A stretch of 64,000 bases of DNA from contig NZ_CP133038.1 in the NCBI RefSeq assembly GCF_033060595.1, forward strand, positions 1,240,001-1,304,000. Direction: 5' to 3'. This document shows positions 24,448-33,401 of the stretch, in pieces. This DNA is from Pyramidobacter sp. YE332 (GTDB taxonomy: Bacteria; Synergistota; Synergistia; Synergistales; Dethiosulfovibrionaceae). The notes beneath the pieces are model-generated. The model saw nothing but the letters and a program-made list of their open reading frames with translations. It ran no database searches and had not been told where the DNA came from. A program made the position numbers and the translations under genes. Numbering within the stretch: the first letter of the stretch is position 1; every line of letters starts with the position of its first letter.

Positions 24448-26124
24448 TTGACGCACAGTCTTTCTACTCGCCCCCGTTTGGATCCCGCCACTCGGGCCGT
24501 GATCGCCGCGCTCTGGATCGCTCTGGGGATTTTCGTGGTCTATCCGGCTCTTCGTCTGCTGTGGATCGCGTTCTGGGTCGACGGCAGATTCACCCTTGCC
24601 AATCTCGCGCCGGTCCTCACCAATTGGTACGACCGGCAGGCGCTGATCAACAGCTTGCTGCTGGGCGGCTGCGTGGCCGTTTCCGGCACGGTCTTGGGCT
24701 TTGTTTTCGCTTACGCGGTGACGCGCCTTTCTCTGCCGGGCTGGTTCAAATGGCTGCTTTCCATTATTTCCATGCTGCCGCTGATCTCGCCGCCTTTTAC
24801 CAGCAGCATCGCGCTGACGCTCTCTCTGGGGCCGAACGGCCTTCTGATCAAGCTGCTCGGGCTCGAAAACTTCAACTTCTACGGCTTCTGGGGCACGTTC
24901 CTCTCGGAAACGCTCACGTTCTACCCCGTCGCCTTCATGACGCTGACGACGATCCTCAGCCGCATCGACTCCAATCTGGAGGACGCGGCCTATTCGATGG
25001 GGGCTTCGCCGCTGCGGGTCTTCCGCACGGTGACGCTGCCGCTGTCGGCGCCGGGGCTGGCGAACGCCTTTCTGCTCGTCTTCGCCTGCTCGCTGGCGGA
25101 CTTCGCCACGCCGCTGGTCCTGGCCGGGCACGCGTTTCCCGTGCTGCCGACGCAGGCGTATCTGCAGATCACGGGCATGTACGACCTCAAGGGCGGCGCG
25201 GCGCTCTCCTTCGTGCTGCTGGTGCCCGCGCTCGTCGTCTACGCGCTCCAGTACTGCTGGCTGAGCAAAAAAAGTTTCGTGACCATCTCGGGCAAGGCCG
25301 GCGGCCGCAGCAGCGTGAAAGGGCCGGGGCCGTTCCCTGCGGCCTGCATCATCGGCCTGATCGCGGCGGTAATGATCTTCGTCGTCTACATCTACGCGCT
25401 GATTTTCTGGGGCTCGATCGTCAAGGTCTGGGGCATCAACAACGCGCTGACGTCGGAAAACTACGCCTACGTGTTCAACTTCGGGCGCAAGGCCATCAAA
25501 GACACGCTGATCATCGCCTGCATCGGCACGCCGCTGGGCGGCCTGCTCGCCGTTCTGGTCGGCTACGCCACAGAACGTCTGAAGGTCAAAGGGCATAAGA
25601 CGCTGGAGACGGTCTCGCTGCTCAACTTCGCGCTGCCGGGCACGGTGGTCGGCATCGCTTACGTGATCGCCTTCAACGACAAGCCGCTGGTGCTGACGGG
25701 CACGGTTTCGATCCTTGTCGCTTCCTACGTGTTCCGCTATTCCTCCGCCGGTATCCGCAACGTCGTCGCCTCGCTGCAGCAGATCGACCCGTCCATCGAA
25801 GAGGCCTCGGCGAGTCTGGGGGCTTCCTCGGCGCGGACGTTCCGCAAGGTGACGCTGCCGCTGGTGCTCCCCGCCATACTGGCCGGCATGCGCTATCTGT
25901 TCATCCACTCCATGACGGCGATCAGCGCCACCATCTTCCTGGTCTCCGTGCGCTGGAGCCTGATCACGACGCGTATCCTCGAGTGCATGACCGAACTTCA
26001 GTTCGCGCAGGCGTGCGCCTTTTCGATCGTGCTGATCGTGCTTGTTTTTATCGCCAGCGGCGTGATGGCGCTTCTGGCCCGGCTTCTGTGCCGCACCGGC
26101 AATGCGGGAGGAGGAATTCGCTGA
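24448..26124 (+). CDS. Iron-type ABC transporter permease, two fused domains
   Basis: The protein has 558 residues with about 12 membrane helices. Both halves carry the binding-protein-dependent permease signature (EAA loop): LEDAAYSMGASPLRVFRTVTLP near 180, and IEEASASLGASSARTFRKVTLP near 450. This fused layout is typical of FbpB/SfuB-type ferric transporters. The start is a TTG at 24448 with AGGTG 8 bases upstream; the reading MTHSLSTRPRLDPATR then enters the first helix. The stop overlaps the ATPase ATG by one base (TGATG), so the two are coupled. Confidence 0.9.
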   Translation: MTHSLSTRPRLDPATRAVIAALWIALGIFVVYPALRLLWIAFWVDGRFTLANLAPVLTNWYDRQALINSLLLGGCVAVSGTVLGFVFAYAVTRLSLPGWFKWLLSIISMLPLISPPFTSSIALTLSLGPNGLLIKLLGLENFNFYGFWGTFLSETLTFYPVAFMTLTTILSRIDSNLEDAAYSMGASPLRVFRTVTLPLSAPGLANAFLLVFACSLADFATPLVLAGHAFPVLPTQAYLQITGMYDLKGGAALSFVLLVPALVVYALQYCWLSKKSFVTISGKAGGRSSVKGPGPFPAACIIGLIAAVMIFVVYIYALIFWGSIVKVWGINNALTSENYAYVFNFGRKAIKDTLIIACIGTPLGGLLAVLVGYATERLKVKGHKTLETVSLLNFALPGTVVGIAYVIAFNDKPLVLTGTVSILVASYVFRYSSAGIRNVVASLQQIDPSIEEASASLGASSARTFRKVTLPLVLPAILAGMRYLFIHSMTAISATIFLVSVRWSLITTRILECMTELQFAQACAFSIVLIVLVFIASGVMALLARLLCRTGNAGGGIR

Positions 26125-27221
26125 TGTCCGTTTCACTGACTCTGAACGATATCAATAAAGTTTTCATGAAGGACGGAGAAAAATTTCACGCCGTCCAAAA
26201 CGTTAATCTTTCGGTCACCACGGGAGAGTTTCTGACCTTCCTCGGCCCGTCCGGCTGCGGCAAGACCACGACGCTGCGCATGGTCGCCGGCTTTGAGATC
26301 CCCACCTCGGGGCAGATCCTCATGGGCGACGCGGACATCACCACCATGCCGGCCAACGAGCGCAACATCGGCTTCGTCTTCCAGAACTACGCGCTGTTCC
26401 CGCACATGAAGATCTTCGAGAACGTCGCCTACGGGCTCAAAGTCCGCGGCCTCGGCCGCGCCGAGATCGCCAAGAAAGTGCGCGAAGGGCTGGCGCTCGT
26501 GGGACTGGAAAAAGCCGAAGACCGCTATCCCAACCAGCTCTCCGGCGGCGAACAGCAGCGCGTGGCGCTGGCGCGCGTTCTCGTCCTGCGTCCCAAACTG
26601 CTGCTGATGGACGAGCCGCTTTCCAACCTCGACGCCAAGCTGCGGATCCACATGCGCGCGGAGATCCGCCGCATCCAGCAGGAACTGGGGCTGACCTGTC
26701 TCTACGTCACCCACGACCAGAAAGAAGCCCTGACCATGTCGGATCGCATCATGGTTATGAACCGCGGCCGCATCGAGCAGGTCGGCACACCTATGGACAT
26801 CTACGCCGATCCGGCCTCGCCGTTCGTCGCCGACTTCATCGGCCAGGCCAACTTGATCCCCGGCGTCCTCGCCGCGGCCGAGGGCGACATGGGCGTCTTC
26901 GAAATTGCGGGCTGCCGGGTCAGGGCGCGACTCGGCAAACAGAACCCGCCGCAGGTCGGAAAGGACGCCCTGCTGATCGTACGCCCCGAGAACCTCAGCC
27001 TGGAAGGACAGGAGAACAGCCTGCCGATCTGCGTCTTGCGCTGCCTCTTCGAGGGCGATCGACTCGACTATCACGCCGAACTGGCGGTCGGCGATCCGCG
27101 CCCCGTCCTGAGCCTGTCCGTCCCCTTCCTGCCCGGCACCCAGATCTGCGCCGGCGGCGCCAGCGCCCAGGCCTCGTTCGATCCTCGCGGCGCCGTGATC
27201 ATCGACACTCCCCGCCAGTAA
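26124..27221 (+). CDS. Iron/polyamine-type ABC transporter ATPase
   Basis: The protein has 365 residues. Walker A GPSGCGKTTTLRMVAGFE at about 39-56, Q-loop VFQNYALFPHMKIFENVAYG, signature LSGGEQQRVALARVL, Walker B LLLMDEPLSNLDAKLR, and switch His in YVTHDQKEALTMSD. A C-terminal TOBE-like regulatory domain (LLIVRPENLSLEGQ) follows. It drives the two-domain permease encoded just upstream. The ATG at 26124 has GGAGGAGG upstream. The closest subfamilies are FbpC and PotA, so the cargo rests on the partner proteins. Confidence 0.92.
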   Translation: MSVSLTLNDINKVFMKDGEKFHAVQNVNLSVTTGEFLTFLGPSGCGKTTTLRMVAGFEIPTSGQILMGDADITTMPANERNIGFVFQNYALFPHMKIFENVAYGLKVRGLGRAEIAKKVREGLALVGLEKAEDRYPNQLSGGEQQRVALARVLVLRPKLLLMDEPLSNLDAKLRIHMRAEIRRIQQELGLTCLYVTHDQKEALTMSDRIMVMNRGRIEQVGTPMDIYADPASPFVADFIGQANLIPGVLAAAEGDMGVFEIAGCRVRARLGKQNPPQVGKDALLIVRPENLSLEGQENSLPICVLRCLFEGDRLDYHAELAVGDPRPVLSLSVPFLPGTQICAGGASAQASFDPRGAVIIDTPRQ

Positions 27222-27252
27222 ACCGCAAAACACAACACAAAACTCTATATGG

Positions 27253-27295
27253 AAAAGGCGCGGCGATCGAAATCAATGATCGTCGCGCCTTTTCC
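27253..27295. terminator. Bidirectional terminator between the iron operon and the adhesin
   Basis: Arms 27253-27268 and about 27280-27295 pair over 16 bp with one mismatch and are flanked by A and T runs. It lies between two converging genes and can end both transcripts. Confidence 0.85.
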
Positions 27296-27392
27296 GTCTC
27301 GCTGTTTCAGTTTTTTCTCCGCTGCGGAAGCGGCGTCATTTTTCTTGCTTTTGCATTTCTCCGCTTCTCCGCGTCAGTTCTTGTTTCCGTTT

Positions 27393-30300
27393 TTACTTGA
27401 TTTTGCCCGAAGCGCGAAGCAGACGCTCCAAGCGCTCCATCCGCTCCTGCATTTCCTTCTGCGAAGCCTTCATCTCGGCGATTTCCTCGGCCTGATGGGA
27501 GTTGGTCTTCTCCATTGACGCCACCTGCGCCTGCAGCTGAGCGTTCTCCTTCTGCATCACGTAGACGCTGTTCATGGGGCCCTTGCGGTAGCGTTCGGGG
27601 ATCGCCTCCTTGTCTGCCTTCCTGCCGATCTTCCACGTCAGCCCGGCGTTGGCCATCGACTCGCCGTGGTGCGAGACGGATACGCCGGCGTGCACCATGA
27701 AGTCTTCTTTCACGTAGTGCGCCCAGCCGAGGGCCAGAGCGTATTCGCCTTTGTAGGCTCCGAAGCCGGCCATGAGCTGGCTGGGTTCGACGGGGTCGTA
27801 GTGCATCGGTTTGAGCGCGGACAGGGCCGAGCCGAGCGCTCCGGTGGTCTTGATGCTGCTTCTCAGTTCGCCCATCTGGTTGTAGACGTTGCCGAAGTTG
27901 TTGTAGACGTTGCCGAACTGGCGGTCTACGGCGCTCAAGGCGTCGCCGACGGTGTTGTAGCTGCCGCCGCCTACGTACTTGAACTTGTAGGTGGGGGCGG
28001 AGACGGTGCCGTCGGGGGTGACGGAGGAGCCGCCGCCGAGGTGGGTGGCGAGGCTGCTTGCGGTTTTCCACAGCTGTGCGCCGTTGACTGCGTCATAGCT
28101 GTCGGAACTGATGTTCCCCGCGCCGACGTTGGTGACTTTCTCTTTCTTCGCGTCGAAGCCCTTGGCCGTCACTTTGCCGGCGAAGACGGGGGCGTCGACG
28201 ACGCTCACGGTGACGTCTTTGCCGTTATGGGGGCGGGTGACGGCGACGTTCCTGCCGTTTTTGAACTGGACGGTGTCGCCGTTGCCGATGGGGGTGGAGG
28301 TGTCTCCGTTGGTCTGGAGGTTCCAGGCGCCGCTGCCGCCGCTGCCATTGGCGATGGCGTCCAGGATGTCCTGGTGCAGGCCGATGGTGACGACGCCGCC
28401 GGCGGGGGTGGTGGTGACGTTGGTGACGATCTGGTTGGAGGCGCCGACGAACTGGATGTTGGGGGTCTGGTTCTTGGCGAGGGTGACGGTGTGGCTGTGG
28501 GGGGTGCTCGCTCCGTCGCTGACGCTGAACTTTGCGGAGATGTTGGTGACGGGCGCGGTGGTGGTGTTGATCAGGGTCTGGAGTTTGGCGGGGTCGAGGC
28601 CGACTCTGAGGGTGCGTCCGCTGACGGCGGTGGTGATGACGTCGCCTGTGGGGATGATGTCGAGGCGTTTGTGCGCGCTGTCGAGGACGATGCCGGGGGC
28701 GGCTCCGGCGGGGTCGGCGCCGATGGTGTAGGTGGCGTTCTGTCCCGCGGCGAGGGTGGCCGCTTTCAATTGTCCTTCGGTGGCGGCTTGTCCGGCTCGT
28801 ATGCCGGTTCCCCAGCCGGTGTCGAGGGTGGTGTTGCTCAGGCCTTTGACGGTGTTGCTTCCAGCGGCGTCGTTGATGGAAATGCCGCCGAAGGTCGCGT
28901 AGCCGTCGTAAAGGTAAGTCTTAGAAGCGCCAGCGGCGCCGACGGTCACTTCGGTAAAGTGCGGCGTCTGGCTGGTAGCGATCCTCACGGCGCCCAAGTC
29001 GTTCGTCAGAAGGATATTATCGCCCTTTTTGAAGTTGAGGATGTTGTCGGTCTTGCTGACAGTCTTCACGTCAGCCCCGTCGATCTGAACTTTCCAATCC
29101 TGCAGAGCGTTGTTGACTGTCGGCGTCAGATTGTCGATGTCATCCTTCACGAGTTTCAATTGCCCTTCGGTCGCGGCCTGGCCGGCGCGGTCGTTTTCGC
29201 CCCAGCCGGCGTCGAGCGTGGTGTTGCTCAGGCCGGCGATGGTGCCGGTCGCGCCGTTGAGTTTGATTTTGTTCGTTCCGCTCTTGACCGTAACGCTGGC
29301 GAATTCGGGATTCTCGACGATGACGTAAGTGATTTTCTTGTCGGTCAGTCCTACGGTCAGATTCTTGCCTGCCGCGAATTCGACGGTCGGGGGCGTCGCG
29401 CCGCCCAGGGCGACGTTCGACGTCGTGTTGTCGGCTTTCAGGTAGAAACCGCCCTGAAGCTTCGTGATGTTGCTGGTATTGGCTTCCACTGTACTGCTCA
29501 CAGCTCGCAATTGGCGCAAGTTCACCGCGTCGGTAGGTTCCGTACCGTCAGCGAGGTTGATGATCTGACGCAGCTTGCCGCTGCCGGCTACCGAAACGGC
29601 GCCGAGAGTGATATCCTTCAGTTCGACGCCGCTGAAAGGGGCGATTGTGCTCGACGTAAACCCACCACGGTCGGCAGTGCTGGAGGAACCGATTGCAACG
29701 CTGCTGCCGACCTTCGCATCCGCTTTAGCGCCGTCTCCGAGTACTACAGCACCGCGACCGTACGCCTTCGCGCCGTTGCCCAAAGCGACGGACTCGCTGC
29801 CGCTCTGCGAGTTGGCGCCGATCGCGACGCCGCTGTTGCCGCTCTGTGATTTAAGGCCAATGGCGACGCCGCTGTTTGTCTCGACCTGTGACTCGGAACC
29901 AATGGCGATGGAATCGCTTCCTTTTGCTTTGCTCGATCTGCCGATCGCAATGGCCTTTTCTCCCGTGGCGCCGTCGTTGTTCCAGTTTGTGCTATCGGGG
30001 CTCGCGCCGTCGTCCGCTTTAACGGAAAAATAATGCACCCCACCGGCTGCCGTCCCTACCATTGCGACGACGGCCTTGAGCTGGGCCACGTTGACGGCGT
30101 CGCTGTTCTCCGTGCCAGCCGCTACACCGGTGATCTGACGATTGAACCGTTCGGACCAGGAGCTGTTGCCGCCTGTCGTCCGCCCAACAGCGACGGCGCT
30201 TCTCGTGCTTGCAGCGGTGTTCTGTACTGCCGCATCGCCGCCCATATAGACCGAGGTTTTATCGGCCACAGGCTCGCGGTCGGCGACGCTGTAGCTGCCG

Positions 30301-30878
30301 ATAGCCACAGCGTCCGTCTTGTTACTCACGGCCCGTATACCCAGCGCCACGGAAGCGCTCACCTCGGGATGATCCTTGACTCCGGCAATGGCGTCCGTAC
30401 CGATGGCGATGGAATCGTCTCCCAAAGCGCCCTGATAGCGGTAGTCCAGGTCCGTACGGCCGATCGAAATGCCACCCTTTCCGGCCGCATGCGAATCATG
30501 CCCCATAGCTACCGAAAAATCGCCTATGGCGTGCCCCTTCCGGCCGATGGCGACGGCCGAATCTCCCGTGGCACCGTCGTTATTCCAGTTGGTTCCATCG
30601 GGACTCGCGCTGTCGTCCGCTTTGACGGAGAAATAATGCACACTGCCGTCAGACGCGGCGAGGACAACTTCTTTTTGCTTTCCGTCGGCCGCCGCGGGAA
30701 CTGCGCCGGCCGGCAGCGCCAGCGCCAAAGCGGCGCCAGCGACAGTCGCCGCGCAGAGCAGGGACCGCAGTGACACGCCGCAGCTCCCGCAGTTCCTGCC
30801 GTTGCGTTTCACCAGCTCCGAAACGACCACACGGCAGCCCCTTGCCCCGCTCCAGATGACTTGGTAAACCTTATTCAT
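27393..30878 (-). CDS. Trimeric autotransporter adhesin (YadA-like) with C-terminal coiled-coil extension
   Basis: The protein has 1161 residues, a surface adhesin secreted by the type Vc route. The N-terminus [22 protein letters not shown] is the extended signal peptide region, followed by a signal peptide ending near [11 protein letters not shown]. The head (about 75-420) contains many YadA head repeats ([20 protein letters not shown]). Neck and stalk modules follow ([12 protein letters not shown], and [12 protein letters not shown] with [12 protein letters not shown] twice). The YadA anchor is near 1000-1090 ([40 protein letters not shown]). About 75 more residues form a charged coiled coil ([18 protein letters not shown]). 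I chose the ATG at 30878 because the upstream in-frame ATG overlaps its ribosome binding site TAAGGAG. Confidence 0.95.
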   Translation of the reverse strand: MNKVYQVIWSGARGCRVVVSELVKRNGRNCGSCGVSLRSLLCAATVAGAALALALPAGAVPAAADGKQKEVVLAASDGSVHYFSVKADDSASPDGTNWNNDGATGDSAVAIGRKGHAIGDFSVAMGHDSHAAGKGGISIGRTDLDYRYQGALGDDSIAIGTDAIAGVKDHPEVSASVALGIRAVSNKTDAVAIGSYSVADREPVADKTSVYMGGDAAVQNTAASTRSAVAVGRTTGGNSSWSERFNRQITGVAAGTENSDAVNVAQLKAVVAMVGTAAGGVHYFSVKADDGASPDSTNWNNDGATGEKAIAIGRSSKAKGSDSIAIGSESQVETNSGVAIGLKSQSGNSGVAIGANSQSGSESVALGNGAKAYGRGAVVLGDGAKADAKVGSSVAIGSSSTADRGGFTSSTIAPFSGVELKDITLGAVSVAGSGKLRQIINLADGTEPTDAVNLRQLRAVSSTVEANTSNITKLQGGFYLKADNTTSNVALGGATPPTVEFAAGKNLTVGLTDKKITYVIVENPEFASVTVKSGTNKIKLNGATGTIAGLSNTTLDAGWGENDRAGQAATEGQLKLVKDDIDNLTPTVNNALQDWKVQIDGADVKTVSKTDNILNFKKGDNILLTNDLGAVRIATSQTPHFTEVTVGAAGASKTYLYDGYATFGGISINDAAGSNTVKGLSNTTLDTGWGTGIRAGQAATEGQLKAATLAAGQNATYTIGADPAGAAPGIVLDSAHKRLDIIPTGDVITTAVSGRTLRVGLDPAKLQTLINTTTAPVTNISAKFSVSDGASTPHSHTVTLAKNQTPNIQFVGASNQIVTNVTTTPAGGVVTIGLHQDILDAIANGSGGSGAWNLQTNGDTSTPIGNGDTVQFKNGRNVAVTRPHNGKDVTVSVVDAPVFAGKVTAKGFDAKKEKVTNVGAGNISSDSYDAVNGAQLWKTASSLATHLGGGSSVTPDGTVSAPTYKFKYVGGGSYNTVGDALSAVDRQFGNVYNNFGNVYNQMGELRSSIKTTGALGSALSALKPMHYDPVEPSQLMAGFGAYKGEYALALGWAHYVKEDFMVHAGVSVSHHGESMANAGLTWKIGRKADKEAIPERYRKGPMNSVYVMQKENAQLQAQVASMEKTNSHQAEEIAEMKASQKEMQERMERLERLLRASGKIK
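29961..30037 (-). repeat. Adhesin head repeat, copy B (partner at 30564-30640)
   Basis: About 77 bp encode [20 protein letters not shown] and the following NNDGATG. Nearly the same sequence recurs at 30564-30640 in the same reading frame, with roughly 10-12 mismatches by eye. Direct in-frame repeats about 600 bp apart could recombine and delete a head segment without breaking the frame. Confidence 0.8.
30564..30640 (-). repeat. Adhesin head repeat, copy A (partner at 29961-30037)
   Basis: Encodes [20 protein letters not shown] and the following NNDGATG near the mature N-terminus of the adhesin. It is the partner of the copy about 600 bp downstream in the gene. Confidence 0.8.
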
Positions 30879-30910
30879 AAATACACTCTCCTTAGGCAAT
30901 CATAAAATAA

Positions 30911-30942
30911 GCCGAAGAACCCGTCCTTCGGCAGTTTTTTTT
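30911..30942. other. Hairpin in the adhesin 5' untranslated region
   Basis: GCCGAAG (30911-30917) pairs with CTTCGGC (30926-30932), followed on the plus strand by eight T residues. On the adhesin transcript (minus strand) the hairpin sits about 35 bases before the start codon and could affect translation or stability. On the plus strand it resembles a terminator, though no plus-strand gene leads into it. Confidence 0.5.
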
Positions 30943-31131
30943 CCTCAAGTTTTCGTTCGCATGGATCCCTTCCCGTCGCAAATTTTTCCGTTGCCTTCTC
31001 AGGACTTTCTTGACGCGGCCCTTTGGGCTTGTTTCAAACTCTTTTGAAGAATGTGAGCCGTCGTTCATGGTTTCGTTGAATGTAAACTGATAACTCTCAT
31101 ATATTCAAATTGTAATTAAACAGTGAATGGT

Positions 31132-31161
31132 ATCATATCATCCCCCCCCCCCCCGCGTAAA
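31132..31161 (-). promoter_or_regulatory. Probable adhesin promoter with a 13-G tract between -35 and -10
   Basis: Read on the minus strand: TTTACG (31161-31156, 4/6 match to -35), one C, thirteen G (31154-31142), ATGA, then TATGAT (31137-31132, 5/6 match to -10). The spacer is 18 bases, so loss of one G would give the optimal 17. The adhesin start lies about 254 bp downstream, leaving a long leader. This arrangement resembles the slipped-strand promoters of Neisseria porA and opc. Confidence 0.6.
31142..31154. repeat. 13-base C/G homopolymer
   Basis: Thirteen consecutive C on the plus strand, by far the longest G/C homopolymer in the window. It is placed upstream of the adhesin gene inside a promoter-like spacer. 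Its exact length is uncertain because such tracts vary in culture and are hard to read. Confidence 0.9.
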
Positions 31162-31275
31162 GATGTCTTATTGTTTACATCCATTGTTTCCCTCACCTTC
31201 TCGCGCTCGACCGCGCAGGCTTACGCAACTCTATACGATGGCAAATATCCATCGGAAACTTGCAGAATACAAGAA

Positions 31276-31370
31276 AAAGAGGTCTCAAAAAAAAATGAAC
31301 TGCCCCCAAAAGCTAGACTAGGAATCTAGCTTTTGGGGGCAGTTCAAAAATCAATTGAGGCGACCTCTTT
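31276..31370. repeat. Large nested palindrome, IS-end-like (22-bp perfect inner stem)
   Basis: Inner arms 31296-31317 and 31325-31346 are exact reverse complements (22 bp, 7-base loop), beginning TGAACTGCCCCCAAAAG. This resembles IS3-family terminal repeats from memory. Outer arms AAAGAGGTC (31276-31284) and GACCTCTTT (31362-31370) are also reverse complements. The spacer between inner and outer arms is A-rich on the left. The whole could be two insertion-sequence ends joined head to head, a small non-autonomous element, or a transcription barrier upstream of the adhesin promoter. Confidence 0.75.
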
Positions 31371-31580
31371 ACATTTCTCCGATGAATTCTATGCCGTACT
31401 AAAGTGCTACATATGAGAGGAATAAAATGCAGCATTTGTCTTTGAAGGTCGTTCTGTAATTTTGAGATAGCCTTTCCTTGTTTAAACCCAGGCTATGCTG
31501 GTGTTTTTCTTTAAAAAAGCGCCGGATGCTCTTGTTTCGAGGGACGTTGGGCGCTTTTTCGACAGCCGCCGTACGCCGCC
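31371..31580. other. Gene-free stretch between palindrome and clcA terminator
   Basis: Together with 30879-31275 this is about 700 bp without a supported gene. It contains the adhesin leader, the G-tract promoter, the palindrome and the clcA terminator. Apart from those I see only short imperfect inverted repeats. Confidence 0.6.
31514..31559 (-). terminator. Intrinsic terminator after clcA
   Basis: AAAAAGCGCC (31514-31523) pairs with GGCGCTTTTT (31550-31559) around a 26-base loop; on the minus strand the stem is followed by six T residues and more. It lies 22 bp past the clcA stop. Confidence 0.7.
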
Positions 31581-32945
31581 TCATTTTTTGCGTTTCATGC
31601 GCAAAGACAGATGCCCCAGCACAGGCGAACGCTCCGGCGTGGGGACGGTGAGGTTCCGATCGATCCGCTGTCCTTTCTCGGAAACGTCGAGCAGAGAGGA
31701 TTTGGAGCGCTGCAGGAGCTGGCTGGGATAGACGCTGCGGTGCCCGACGATCATAAACGACGTGACGCTGACGACCGCGGCGAACGGCGCGGCCTGGCCG
31801 CCCAGCAGTTCGACGGCCATGATCGTCGATGCGAGCGGCGCGTTGGCGCTGCCCGCCAGAACGCCGACCAGTCCCCAGGAGGCGTAGGCGATCGTGTTCA
31901 GCCCGAAGAACGAGGCAAAGGCTGCGCCGGCCGACGCGCCGATGAAGAAGATCGGCGTCACGACGCCGCCGCTGCCGCCGCAGGAGAGCGTCAGCACGGT
32001 CATGAGGATCTTCCAGAGCCATGCCCACGGGGAGACGCGGCCGCCGTGAAGCACGGAGACCATGCCCGCCTCGCTGAGTCCGAAATAGGAATCGCCGACG
32101 CACCAGGTCAGAGCGAGGATCAAAGCGGAACCGATCACAGCCTTCACGGTCAACGGCGCTTTCAGGTCATGAAACCATTTTTCGGAGAAGTTCATGATCT
32201 CGATGAAGCACAGGGAAACAAGGCCGAAGAAGACGCCGGCAGCTAAGGTCCAAAGGAAGTTCTGCGGCGAAAAGAGCGGCAGGTGCTCCGCCACAGGGAA
32301 AAACGAATATTTCAGTCCCAGCAGCAGCGCCGTGCGCCAGGCGACGACGCCGCTCAGGAACGAGGCGAACAGCACGTCGTAAAAGATCTGACCGATGTAC
32401 AGGACTTCAAGCGCGAAGACCGCGCCGGCCACCGGCGTGCCGAACACGGCGGCAAAACCGGCGGAAACGCCGCAGACAACGAGTTTCTTTTTATCCAGAT
32501 CGTTGAACTTCAGCAGCTTCGCCAGCGTCGAAGTCAGCCCGGCGGCGATCTGCGTGGCCGGGCCCTCCTTGCCCGCAGAGCCGCCGGCGGCGACCGTGAC
32601 GATCGTGGTGATCATTTTCACCGGCACGACCTTGACGTCGATCTGCCCGGCCCGCTCGTGAACGGCCTCGACGACTTTTTCAGTGCCGTGCCCGCTGGCG
32701 TCCGGGGCCAGATAATGAACCATCAGGGCGCTGGCGGCAAGCCCCAGCGGCAGGATGGCGTAATGCCAGATTCCCGTCAGTTTCCCCGCAACGCCAATGG
32801 AGAACTCGAGCAGCTCCACGAACAGACTGACCGCGCCGCCGACGACAAGCCCCGACAGTACGGCCAACACCGTCCATTTGATCACGGCGTAACACAAAAC
32901 GAACTCTTCCAAAAAAATGCGGATGCCTCTGTTGTCTTTACCCAC
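31581..32945 (-). CDS. clcA: ClC-family chloride channel or H+/Cl- exchanger
   Basis: The protein has 454 residues with about ten hydrophobic segments. Selectivity-filter motifs are GGSAGKEGPATQIAAG near 118-133, with the gating Glu of KEGP, and SCGGSGGVVTPIFFIGASAG near 330. The first filter region reads DASGHGTEKV instead of GSGIPE. The gating Glu suggests possible proton coupling, as in acid-resistance exchangers, but a second internal Glu cannot be assigned by eye. There is no C-terminal CBS domain; the last 60 residues are basic and unstructured. It is not of the fluoride (CLC-F) type, which uses different filter residues. Confidence 0.9.
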   Translation of the reverse strand: MGKDNRGIRIFLEEFVLCYAVIKWTVLAVLSGLVVGGAVSLFVELLEFSIGVAGKLTGIWHYAILPLGLAASALMVHYLAPDASGHGTEKVVEAVHERAGQIDVKVVPVKMITTIVTVAAGGSAGKEGPATQIAAGLTSTLAKLLKFNDLDKKKLVVCGVSAGFAAVFGTPVAGAVFALEVLYIGQIFYDVLFASFLSGVVAWRTALLLGLKYSFFPVAEHLPLFSPQNFLWTLAAGVFFGLVSLCFIEIMNFSEKWFHDLKAPLTVKAVIGSALILALTWCVGDSYFGLSEAGMVSVLHGGRVSPWAWLWKILMTVLTLSCGGSGGVVTPIFFIGASAGAAFASFFGLNTIAYASWGLVGVLAGSANAPLASTIMAVELLGGQAAPFAAVVSVTSFMIVGHRSVYPSQLLQRSKSSLLDVSEKGQRIDRNLTVPTPERSPVLGHLSLRMKRKK

Positions 32946-32959
32946 TCTTCATCCCCCAC

Positions 32960-33400
32960 TTATTCGATCGCGCCGGCAGCAAGCGCCCGACGCAGGATGC
33001 AGAACGCCGCCAGGTCGTCGACACAGCGCGGCGGCACCAACAGCGAAAGCGGCACGAGCCGTCTCAGCCCCCGCGGCGGGTGCATGTCCCAGTACAGCCG
33101 GCGCGCTTCCAACGTCGTGTTCAGCTCTTCGACAAGCTCAACTTCAAAATGGCGCGCCAGTTCCTGTACAAAGCGCGCGTGTCCGGTACCGTCGCCGCAG
33201 AAGACTTTGGCGATCTTTCCGTCTTCGGGGAGTTCCCCTTCGAGCAGCCATTCTTCGCAGCCTTTGCAGGAGCGAGCGGCTTTCAGGGCAAAATCCTCGA
33301 GTTCTTCCGCCGGAACAATCCCCGACGCCACGAGCGTGCCCTCAGCGCCGCCAAGCGCCCAGCCGAACTTCTGTCGTCCCGGATCGATGCCCAGATACAT
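32960..33400 (-). CDS. YqgF/RuvX-like RNase H-fold protein
   Basis: The protein has 146 residues. MYLGIDPGRQKFGWALGG supplies the first conserved Asp (residue 6) of the RuvC/YqgF fold. VELVEELNTTLEARRLY aligns with the ERLTTVEA box, and CVDDLAAFCILRRAL with the C-terminal Asp box. YqgF proteins process the 16S rRNA 5' end or resolve branched DNA. The central region is divergent and contains Cys residues (SCKGC), so this may be a sister group and not the housekeeping YqgF. It lies 1 bp after the acyltransferase gene and 14 bp before clcA. Confidence 0.72.
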   Translation of the reverse strand: MYLGIDPGRQKFGWALGGAEGTLVASGIVPAEELEDFALKAARSCKGCEEWLLEGELPEDGKIAKVFCGDGTGHARFVQELARHFEVELVEELNTTLEARRLYWDMHPPRGLRRLVPLSLLVPPRCVDDLAAFCILRRALAAGAIE

Positions 33401-33401
33401 T

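Noticed and set aside
27666-29849. A 727-codon open frame on the plus strand inside the adhesin gene
   Set aside because: Its Gly/Val/Asp-rich composition is the mirror of the adhesin's Ala/Thr/Ser repeats. It has no start signal or domain.
31285-31295. The A-run beside the palindrome as a second phase-variable tract
   Set aside because: It lies outside any promoter-like spacing or coding frame, so length change would have no clear effect.
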